This document shows, one piece after another, positions 1 through 4,931 of a stretch of DNA of 7,943 nt (positions within the stretch are counted from its first letter, which is position 1; each line of letters opens with the position of its first letter). The stretch spans positions 1-7,943 of the forward strand of contig JBBEDC010000006.1 of the NCBI GenBank assembly GCA_040881505.1. The letters are read 5' to 3'. The DNA is from JBBEDC01 sp040881505. GTDB taxonomy: Bacteria > Patescibacteriota > Andersenbacteria > UBA10190. Made by a program: the position numbers and the translations under genes. The notes under the pieces were generated by a model that was not told the DNA's origin, searched no databases, and worked only from the letters and a program-made list of their open reading frames with translations.

Positions 1-94
1 ATAACAACAACTGCAATAATGATCCAAGTAAGTGCTGACATAGTTCTTCCTATGGTACACTTACAGGTAACAAACGCAACTGAAATCCTTCCTT

Positions 95-102
95 TATATA
101 TA
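95..102 (+). promoter_or_regulatory. possible -10 region before pilM
   Basis: TATATATA lies 12 bases before the chosen pilM start. A transcript starting about 7 bases after it would have a leader of only a few bases, which would fit the absence of a Shine-Dalgarno. No convincing -35 hexamer sits 16-18 bases upstream. The 5' edge of the window prevents judging whether pilM is instead co-transcribed with earlier genes. Confidence 0.25.
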
Positions 103-114
103 CACGCGCGCACC

Positions 115-1233
115 ATGGCATTTTTCGGAACACCAAACGCATTTATCGGACTTGATATAGGAACTTCAAGCTTGAAGTTGGTAGAGCTGGTAAACAGGCG
201 GCGCAGAGTAGAGTTGGCAACTTATGCCGAGGCTTCTGTTGAAAACCTTCTAGTAAACCCGGATGGTAAGGACGACCAGGATGAAATTGAATACACAGCT
301 GAACTGGTAAAGCGCATGTTAAATGCTGCTGGGGTAACGAGTGATATTCTCGTAGGAGCCTTGCCCAGCTCAACTGTATTTTCGACAGTGCTGACGATGC
401 CGCAGATTCCTGAGAATGAAATGGAAAAGGCGGTGCGGTTTGCAGCCCGAAGCGTAGTCCCGGCAGACCTTGAAGAAATGGTTCTGGGGTGGAGCCGCCT
501 AGGGGAGCAGCCGCATATGTCTACGGATGAAAAGAATGAGAGTGGTCAGGCAGGAGCTGCAAATGAAAAAGTGGATGCGGAGAAGAATGCGGATGGACCA
601 GTGCCGGTGTTCTTAACGGCAGCGCCTAAGAAAGTTGTCGATCGATACCTGGAAGTTGTAAAGCGGACAGGATTAAAGCTGTTTGCTCTTGAGGTGGAAA
701 CATTCCCTTTAATACGTTCATTGTTGCAGGAAGTAAATTCAAGTGCCCTCATTATTGATATTGGTGATCAGGCGACCACCTACCACATTATTGACGATGG
801 TACGCCACGGGTGTCTCACACAATTGAATATGGCGGGAAGGATATAACTAAAGAGATTGCGGGCGCGCTGGGGATATCGATTGAAGAGGCTGAGAAAAAT
901 AAATATGCTCACGGACTCGATCAAAGCGCTCCCGAAAAACAGAAGGCAGCAACGGCTTCGGCAGTGGATCGACAGATTAAAAAAGCAGGCGACCTGCTTG
1001 GGTTATATTCCAAACAGCAAGGACGGCAGATTAAAAAGACTGTCTTGATTGGCGGAGGAGCAAACTTGAAAATGATTAAAGACTATTGGGCGAAAAGCAG
1101 TGGACACGTAGTGCAGATTGGAAACCCTTGGAAGGGATTGTCATACCCTGAAAAATTGGAGAATCAATTGCAGCTGTTAGGCCCAACGTATGGCGTTGCA
1201 GTTGGGTTGGCACAACGTGGTTTCGTACAATAA
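115..1233 (+). CDS. pilM: PilM, type IV pilus actin-like assembly protein
   Basis: Predicted 372-residue cytoplasmic actin-like ATPase-fold protein that forms the inner ring of the T4P machine and binds the N-terminus of PilN. Visible motifs are a phosphate-1 loop GLDIGTSS (residues 12-19), a phosphate-2 strand IIDIGDQATTY (213-223) and an adenosine-type motif VLIGGGANL (310-318), ending in a GPTYGVAVGLAQ helix usual for PilM. Length is close to the family norm of about 350. The frame is open for 32 codons upstream (ATG at 19, another at 52), but the ATG at 115 gives the usual PilM start MAFFGTPNAFIGLDIG, so I chose it. No Shine-Dalgarno precedes it. Residues about 131-162 form a hydrophilic Glu/Asp/Asn/Ala-rich insertion before the strand VFLTAAPK, probably a surface loop. 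It is the first pilus gene visible here, and pilN follows after 72 bases. Identification is firm; the start is probable. Confidence 0.93.
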   Translation: MAFFGTPNAFIGLDIGTSSLKLVELVNRRRRVELATYAEASVENLLVNPDGKDDQDEIEYTAELVKRMLNAAGVTSDILVGALPSSTVFSTVLTMPQIPENEMEKAVRFAARSVVPADLEEMVLGWSRLGEQPHMSTDEKNESGQAGAANEKVDAEKNADGPVPVFLTAAPKKVVDRYLEVVKRTGLKLFALEVETFPLIRSLLQEVNSSALIIDIGDQATTYHIIDDGTPRVSHTIEYGGKDITKEIAGALGISIEEAEKNKYAHGLDQSAPEKQKAATASAVDRQIKKAGDLLGLYSKQQGRQIKKTVLIGGGANLKMIKDYWAKSSGHVVQIGNPWKGLSYPEKLENQLQLLGPTYGVAVGLAQRGFVQ

Positions 1234-1265
1234 CGTTGACTGTGTATTACTTGCATTCCAATTCG

Positions 1266-1274
1266 TGCTATACT
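1266..1274 (+). promoter_or_regulatory. extended -10 promoter before pilN
   Basis: TGCTATACT fits an extended -10 element (TGn followed by TATACT) in the spacer between pilM and pilN. There is no good -35 at 17 bases; a TTGACT at 1236-1241 is 27 bases away, too far to pair with it. An RNA start near 1281 would give a leader of about 25 bases containing GAGGT (1290-1294). This would let the pilN-to-pilT part of the locus be expressed apart from pilM. Confidence 0.45.
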
Positions 1275-1290
1275 ACTCACAAGATTTACG

Positions 1291-1301
1291 AGGTCGTATG
1301 T
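1291..1301 (+). promoter_or_regulatory. 11-mer leader box AGGTCGTATGT, copy 1 (pilN)
   Basis: AGGTCGTATGT lies 16 bases after the TATACT box and just before the pilN start at 1306. The identical 11-mer occurs before prepilin 1 (6947-6957), also downstream of TATACT. It includes an AGG that can serve as a weak Shine-Dalgarno for pilN, and an out-of-frame ATG (1298) opening an 8-codon ORF that stops at 1322-1324, inside pilN. Whether it is a regulator site, a translation signal or chance is not decided by the sequence. Confidence 0.35.
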
Positions 1302-1305
1302 CACT

Positions 1306-1631
1306 ATGCCTTCAATTAATTTAGCACCAGGTACGCAGTACATTGTTGAGATGCGAAAGCGTCGTCGCAATTTGCTTTTGCTTTCGATTGTAGTGGTTGT
1401 TCTAGTTGGTGGAGTATGGGGAAGTCTGGCGTGGTATCACGGCAGCTTGATTGCGAAAGAAAATGAAGTGGATGCTAGCATTCGAACTGTGAACATGGAG
1501 ATAGCGCAGCTTGAAGAAGAGGCGCAACGGATTGTGTTGTTTGAAAATAGGCTTGTGGCCCTTGATGCATTGTTGGATCGACACATTACGCTTGATCCAC
1601 TCCTTGGGGACCTGGAACGACTTTTGCCAGC
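1306..1631 (+). CDS. pilN: PilN, inner-membrane alignment protein (3' part lost in gap)
   Basis: N-terminal 108 codons of a PilN-family bitopic membrane protein. It starts MPSINLAPG: the INLxP segment (residues 4-8) is the known docking motif for PilM. A basic stretch (MRKRRR, 16-21) is followed by a transmembrane helix at about 22-43 and a charged region at about 50-95 of coiled-coil type. Sequence is lost at LERLLPA, the point where PilN proteins normally continue as LLPxGV.L into the C-terminal ferredoxin-like domain. About 80-90 residues are expected to be missing, more than the 33 codons the 100-N run could encode. After the gap this frame reads seven residues (YGSNTFT) to a stop at 1753-1755, overlapping pilO. 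That tail may be an artefact, so the true 3' end is unknown. A weak SD (GAGGT, 1290-1294) lies 11 bases before the ATG. Confidence 0.88.
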
Positions 1632-1731
1632 NNNNNNNNNNNNNNNNNNNNNNNNNNNNNNNNNNNNNNNNNNNNNNNNNNNNNNNNNNNNNNNNNNNNN
1701 NNNNNNNNNNNNNNNNNNNNNNNNNNNNNNN
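1632..1731. other. 100-N assembly gap within pilN
   Basis: Exactly 100 undetermined bases, a size commonly used as a placeholder for a gap of unknown length. It removes the PilN C-terminal domain and the translation signal of pilO. From the usual PilN length the missing sequence is probably about 250 bases (inference). Confidence 0.97.
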
Positions 1732-1732
1732 T

Positions 1733-2329
1733 ATGGCAGCAACACGTTCACTTAACTCAGCATATATCGCACTTAGTGGGGCAATTCTTATTGGAGTTGC
1801 AATAATATTCTTGTTAATTCGTCCTCTATTGAGTGAGATTGATATTACTCAAGCCGCCATTGATACAAAGGAAGTAGAGCTTGCTGAGCGAGAAGGGTTC
1901 TTGCAGACTATCGATCTTAAAATTGCTGCATTGCGGACTCAGGAGGAGCACGAAGCTCGGCTGCAAGTGATGTTGCCAGCGGAAGAACGGATGGAAGATG
2001 CACTCCGTATTCTTCACGAAGCTGCTGCAGGATCAGGCCTAGTGATTGATAGGGCATCGAATGTATCTGCGGGTCTTCGAAGTCGATTTAATGCTGCTAG
2101 TGCTAGAGGGGAAGCTATCGCGCTGCCAAGTAAGGTGCAGCCGCTTGGATTCTCTCTCAATGTCTCGGCTTCTTATCAGCAACTCAGAGCTTTTCTTACT
2201 AGTCTCGAGCGCTCCCCTCGACTGATGGATGTGTTGAATATCTCCCTTGATACCGCAGAGTTGGTCGATACATTAGGTGGTCAAATGGAAGTCATATTTT
2301 ATATGCAAGAAGCTGAAAAGACTCTATGA
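1733..2329 (+). CDS. pilO: PilO, inner-membrane alignment protein
   Basis: A 198-residue PilO-like bitopic protein that pairs with PilN to connect the cytoplasmic PilM/PilC level to the cell exterior. The sequence shows a short N-terminal cytoplasmic segment, one transmembrane helix (about residues 10-29), then a charged coiled-coil region (about 35-85) rich in Glu/Lys/Gln. The C-terminal alpha/beta domain contains the characteristic LNVSASYQQLRAFLTSLERSPRLMDV, matching the PilO core pattern of a strand, a helix with FL..LE.S.R and another strand. The ATG lies two bases after the assembly gap, so the ribosome binding site cannot be seen, and a start inside the gap cannot be excluded; the present start gives a normal PilO N-terminus. 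Its TGA stop overlaps the next gene's ATG as ATGA. Confidence 0.88.
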   Translation: MAATRSLNSAYIALSGAILIGVAIIFLLIRPLLSEIDITQAAIDTKEVELAEREGFLQTIDLKIAALRTQEEHEARLQVMLPAEERMEDALRILHEAAAGSGLVIDRASNVSAGLRSRFNAASARGEAIALPSKVQPLGFSLNVSASYQQLRAFLTSLERSPRLMDVLNISLDTAELVDTLGGQMEVIFYMQEAEKTL

Positions 2330-2613
2330 ACCAACGTGTATTAATTATAAGTTTAAGTAGCATTTTATTATTAGTTATCGTTGCAAGCGCAGTAGTTTTG
2401 CTGTATTTGCCAGGCGATGAGGATGCAGCAGCTCCGGGACAGGGGGTTGGAGCCCCGCTAACGGGTGTGCCCGCAAGTTCAAATGGTAATACTTTTAACA
2501 CATCAGTTCTGAACACGTCTGGATATACATCTCTTGACGTTAGTCTTATTCAAAGCGGACGGCTTCCTGTTAAGCCCCCGGTTACAACTGGCAAAGCTAA
2601 TCCGTTCTTGTGA
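2326..2613 (+). CDS. small single-pass membrane protein with NPF tail (PilP-like position)
   Basis: A 95-residue protein whose family I do not firmly recognise. It has an N-terminal transmembrane helix (about residues 5-28), an acidic patch DEDAA (31-35), a low-complexity Gly/Pro/Ser/Thr/Asn linker to about 65, and a C-terminal segment LIQSGRLPVKPP ending GKANPFL. Small proteins with a terminal G[RK]xNPF motif behind pilO are, as I recall, common in Patescibacteria T4P clusters. The motif resembles the R.PF elements by which proteobacterial PilP binds PilN/PilO, so a role as a minimal PilP-like partner is inferred. There is no lipobox and no HR/secretin-binding domain. It overlaps pilO by four bases (ATGA), implying translational coupling, and pilB follows. 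It is real by context; its function is uncertain. Confidence 0.75.
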   Translation: MNQRVLIISLSSILLLVIVASAVVLLYLPGDEDAAAPGQGVGAPLTGVPASSNGNTFNTSVLNTSGYTSLDVSLIQSGRLPVKPPVTTGKANPFL

Positions 2614-2629
2614 GGCTTGCCCAGTGAGT

Positions 2630-2635
2630 GGAGGG
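2630..2635 (+). promoter_or_regulatory. Shine-Dalgarno deciding the pilB start
   Basis: GGAGGG ends 10 bases before the GTG at 2646 and overlaps the alternative GTG at 2628-2630. It therefore supports the downstream start. An out-of-frame ATG at 2641 leads only to an 11-codon frame including its stop. Confidence 0.6.
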
Positions 2636-2645
2636 CATACATGCT

Positions 2646-4403
2646 GTGGCTGAATTTCAAAACAAACTACTAGATGCACTTTTGCAGCGAGGGCTGTTAA
2701 AGGTTGAGCAAGTTGAGCGCGTTGCGGCGCGATCTGATAAGGAGAATAAAGCTCCTGAAGAAATTATTCTGGCTGAACGCTTGGTGTTTCCAGAAGCGTT
2801 GGCGCAAGTACAGGCAGAAATTCTTGGCATTCCATACGTAGACCTGACCAAAGCTACGATAGATGAAAAGGCCATGCAGGACATATCCCGCAAAGCCGCC
2901 ATCACCTACCGTTTTGTTGCGTTTGATATAAAAGGGAACGATCTGTTCGTAGCGATGGAAAATCCTGATGATTTTCAGGCACAGGAAGCAATCAAGTTTA
3001 TTGCCAAGCGCAAGGGGATGGTTCCGCAAATATATCTGGCATCGGCCGAGGGTATAGAAAAGGCGCTGGGAGGATCTTCGGCAGTAGAGGCGGAAATCGG
3101 GGGAGCGTTGACGGACTTTACGCAAGAGCTAGAGGATGCTGGCCGTCAGGTTTCAGGCAAGGAAGATAAAGATATAGAGCGGGTTATGGAGGAGGCACCA
3201 GTAACAAAGGTTGTTGCGGTAATGATTCGCCATGCGATAGAAGGCCATGCATCTGACATTCATATTGAGCCAAATGAGAGAGAGCTGCGGGTGCGATATC
3301 GTATTGATGGTGACTTACACACTACCCTTGTTCTACCGCTTAAAGTTCATGCGGCGATAATATCTCGGGTTAAGATTCTGTCGAGTCTAAAGATTGACGA
3401 ATCACGCCTGCCGCAGGATGGAAGATTTTCAGCGACAGTGGATAGCAGGGCATACGATTTTCGTGTCTCGACAATGCCGACAACCTTTGGCGAAAAAGCA
3501 GCCCTTCGTATTTTGGATAAGTCTAGCGGGGCACCGTCGTTTGAAGAGCTGGGACTGCGGGGAGAGTCGAAGGCGAGATTCGAAGAAGGGCTTCATTCGC
3601 CTCACGGCATTATCCTTATCTCCGGGCCAACAGGAGCTGGAAAATCTACTACACTGTTTACCTCTCTTACACAGCTGAATTCCCCGGATACAAATATCGT
3701 AACTCTAGAAGACCCGGTGGAATATGAAGTAGAGGGTGTAAACCAAACGCAGATTCATCCAGAGATTGGTCTAAGTTTTGCTTCCGGGTTACGCAGTATG
3801 TTGCGTCAGGACCCCGACATTATTATGGTGGGGGAGATTCGTGATAAGGAGACGGCTGAATTGGCAGTGCATGCATCACTGACAGGACACTTGGTACTTT
3901 CAACTATCCACACCAACGACGCTGTCGGTACAGTTCCTCGTCTGGTGGATATGGGTATCGATCCATTTTTGTTGGCAGCGAGCCTGCGGGTGCTAGCAGC
4001 GCAGCGTCTAGTGGGTCGACTATGTCAGGATTGCAAGCAAGAAGTAGAGCTTAGCCCTAATATGAGAGAGAAAATTGTGCAGGATATAGCGTCAATCCCT
4101 GACCAGCACAAAGAAACGGAAAATCAGAAGAGTCCAAAGGTGTTGTATGAAAGCCCGGGGTGTCCAGTCTGTCAGGAGCGGGGGTCAATCGGAAGACTAG
4201 CGATTTTTGAAGCGATCCCAGTAAGTCGTGCCTTTCGAGAAGTGATGAACAACGACGCGGGATATGATACACTTCAGGATATTGCTATGCGGGAAGGTCT
4301 CATCACGATGCGTCAGGATGGTATCCTTAAAGCCTTGAATGGCGAAGTCCTGTACGAAGATGTGATGAGAGTTACTTCTCAAGACGTAGTTTCTAACACC
4401 TAA
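2646..4403 (+). CDS. pilB: PilB, type IV pilus extension ATPase (GspE/PilB family)
   Basis: A 585-residue cytoplasmic hexameric ATPase that powers pilus assembly through PilC. Domains in order: an MshEN/GSPII_E N-terminal domain (about residues 45-145); a linker; an N2 domain beginning around GHASDIHIEP (200 onward) with RYRIDGDL; an Asp box in DESRLPQDGR; Walker A GPTGAGKST (327-335, Lys333); Walker B DPDIIMVGEIRD (389-400); and a His box STIHTNDA around 422. A zinc-type tetracysteine, C460xxC463 and C506xxC509, is diagnostic of PilB/GspE rather than PilT. I chose the GTG at 2646 (MAEFQNKLLDALL) because GGAGGG at 2630-2635 is about 10 bases upstream. The in-frame GTG at 2628 (591 residues) would place that SD inside the gene. 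The response regulator follows after 8 bases. Confidence 0.95.
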   Translation: MAEFQNKLLDALLQRGLLKVEQVERVAARSDKENKAPEEIILAERLVFPEALAQVQAEILGIPYVDLTKATIDEKAMQDISRKAAITYRFVAFDIKGNDLFVAMENPDDFQAQEAIKFIAKRKGMVPQIYLASAEGIEKALGGSSAVEAEIGGALTDFTQELEDAGRQVSGKEDKDIERVMEEAPVTKVVAVMIRHAIEGHASDIHIEPNERELRVRYRIDGDLHTTLVLPLKVHAAIISRVKILSSLKIDESRLPQDGRFSATVDSRAYDFRVSTMPTTFGEKAALRILDKSSGAPSFEELGLRGESKARFEEGLHSPHGIILISGPTGAGKSTTLFTSLTQLNSPDTNIVTLEDPVEYEVEGVNQTQIHPEIGLSFASGLRSMLRQDPDIIMVGEIRDKETAELAVHASLTGHLVLSTIHTNDAVGTVPRLVDMGIDPFLLAASLRVLAAQRLVGRLCQDCKQEVELSPNMREKIVQDIASIPDQHKETENQKSPKVLYESPGCPVCQERGSIGRLAIFEAIPVSRAFREVMNNDAGYDTLQDIAMREGLITMRQDGILKALNGEVLYEDVMRVTSQDVVSNT

Positions 4404-4411
4404 TACTTGCT

Positions 4412-4813
4412 ATGGCAGAGAACGTATCAATTGTACTCGTCGAAGATGACTCCTTTATCTCCGGAATGTATCAGACTAAGCTCACAAGTTTGGGATACAA
4501 TGTTGAACTGAAAGAAGACGGGGAGGCCGCGTGGGAGCGGCTGCAACAGGATCCGCTGCCGGATCTGGTGCTGTTGGATGTTGTGTTGCCTAAGAAGGAT
4601 GGATTTGAAATTCTTGAAGCGCTTCGCAAGGACAACCGCACGGCTCAGCTGCCAATCATATTGCTGACAAACTTAGGACAGAAGCCGGATGTGGAGCGGG
4701 GAATAAAGCTCGGGGCGGATGACTACATTATTAAAGCGCATTACACGCCAAGCGAAGTTGTGGACAAGATCAAGAAAATTCTTGCCGGGAAAGGAGAAAA
4801 GCCTACTTCTTAG
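4412..4813 (+). CDS. single-domain CheY-like response regulator
   Basis: A 133-residue receiver domain with no output domain. All catalytic positions are visible: an acidic cluster E11-D12-D13, phosphoacceptor D56 in LVLLDVVLPKKDGFE, switch Thr86 (ILLTN) and the conserved Lys108 (YIIKAHYTP). Phosphorylation by a partner histidine kinase, not encoded here, should change its surface for protein-protein contact. Its position between pilB and pilT suggests it acts on T4P motor function, by analogy with PilG/PilH-type regulators; this is inference. The KAHYTPSEVV end resembles stand-alone regulators seen in Patescibacteria pilus clusters. The start lies 8 bases after the pilB stop and has no Shine-Dalgarno, so translation is probably coupled to or read through from pilB. 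The TAG stop overlaps a strong SD for the following short ORF. Confidence 0.92.
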   Translation: MAENVSIVLVEDDSFISGMYQTKLTSLGYNVELKEDGEAAWERLQQDPLPDLVLLDVVLPKKDGFEILEALRKDNRTAQLPIILLTNLGQKPDVERGIKLGADDYIIKAHYTPSEVVDKIKKILAGKGEKPTS

Positions 4814-4819
4814 GGAGGT
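4813..4819 (+). promoter_or_regulatory. strong Shine-Dalgarno at the response-regulator stop
   Basis: GGGAGGT begins at the last base of the response regulator's stop codon. It lies 6-7 bases before the ATG at 4826, ideal spacing for that 12-codon ORF. It is over 110 bases from pilT, so it cannot directly serve pilT. Only prepilin 1 has an SD of comparable quality in this window. Confidence 0.6.
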
Positions 4820-4825
4820 AGGTAG

Positions 4826-4864
4826 ATGAGCAGTTTTTTAAAGACGCTGCTCGGTGTATACTAA
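4826..4864 (+). CDS. candidate 12-residue leader peptide MSSFLKTLLGVY
   Basis: A 12-codon ORF (MSSFLKTLLGVY, then TAA) directly behind a near-ideal SD (4813-4819). The peptide is short and hydrophobic with one Lys; I recognise no family. Its codons overlap an inverted repeat (4828-4852) and a TATACT box (4857-4862), an arrangement reminiscent of leader peptides coupled to RNA structure upstream of a regulated gene, here pilT. It could instead be a decayed gene remnant or a fortuitous ORF. The SD is the main reason to list it. Confidence 0.35.
   Translation: MSSFLKTLLGVY
4828..4852 (+). other. inverted repeat / hairpin 1 in the pilT leader
   Basis: GAGCAG (4828-4833) and CTGCTC (4847-4852) form a perfect 6-bp stem around a 13-base loop that contains six T. 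There is no T run after the stem, so it is not a typical intrinsic terminator. It lies within the 12-codon ORF, so ribosomes on that ORF would disrupt it. Confidence 0.4.
4857..4862 (+). promoter_or_regulatory. possible -10 box (TATACT) upstream of pilT
   Basis: TATACT with TG immediately 5'. A 17-base spacer upstream leads only to TTTTTT as a -35, so the promoter is weak on sequence alone. The same hexamer occurs in the spacers before pilN (1269) and prepilin 1 (6935), which raises its plausibility. It would give pilT-pilC their own transcript. Confidence 0.35.
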
Positions 4865-4887
4865 TACGTAATCACTTTATCCTTCAT

Positions 4888-4903
4888 GAGTGCGCAAGCG
4901 CTC
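4888..4903 (+). other. hairpin 2 in the pilT leader with GCAA tetraloop
   Basis: GAGTGC-GCAA-GCGCTC folds as a 6-bp stem with one G-U pair, closed by a GNRA-type tetraloop, a particularly stable RNA hairpin. It ends 28 bases before the pilT start. There is no following T run, so it is not an intrinsic terminator. Confidence 0.4.
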
Positions 4904-4907
4904 GGTG

Positions 4908-4919
4908 TAACGTACGTTA
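4908..4919. promoter_or_regulatory. 12-bp perfect palindrome TAACGTACGTTA
   Basis: A perfect inverted repeat 12 bases before the pilT ATG. It could be an operator for a dimeric DNA-binding protein or part of the leader structure. Position and symmetry are the only evidence. Confidence 0.3.
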
Positions 4920-4931
4920 TTGAACGGTGCT

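Larger units (their letters stand above)
4849..4920 (+). repeat. degenerate direct repeat GCTCGGTGTA ... TACGTWAT (two copies)
   Basis: GCTCGGTGTA occurs at 4849-4858 and again at 4900-4909. Each copy is followed by TACGTAAT (4865-4872) or TACGTTAT (4913-4920), with spacers of 6 and 3 bases. Each is preceded by ATGAG and by a hairpin whose 3' arm runs into the repeat. Read as codons, both contain CTC GGT GTA (Leu-Gly-Val) after an in-frame ATG (4826 and 4886). The spacer therefore looks like a tandemly duplicated element that has drifted. Confidence 0.45.

Noticed and set aside
35..61. CTGACA (35-40) and TACACT (56-61) as a promoter for pilM
   Set aside because: The spacer is only 15 bases and the -10 is poor; the pairing is not better than expected by chance.
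143..373. Minus-strand open frames throughout (for example 143-373, 2697-3125, 5997-6371)
   Set aside because: They lie antisense to well-conserved pilus genes, have no recognisable protein features and no start signals; they mirror the codon structure of the + strand genes.
1236..1241. TTGACT as the -35 for the pilN promoter
   Set aside because: It is 27 bases from TATACT and nothing resembling a -10 lies 16-18 bases after it.
1511..1732. Extension of pilO upstream through the N gap to an ATG at 1511
   Set aside because: That frame overlaps pilN out of frame and joins across a gap of unknown length; the ATG at 1733 gives a normal PilO N-terminus.
2327..2329. Possible UGA recoding (code 25) as in some Patescibacteria
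   Set aside because: TGA ends pilO in a classic ATGA overlap and ends the next gene right after the conserved NPF tail, and no gene contains an internal TGA; the standard code fits, though the evidence is limited.
3394..3678. 94-codon + strand frame inside pilB
   Set aside because: It lies fully within the conserved PilB core in another frame, with no SD or family resemblance.
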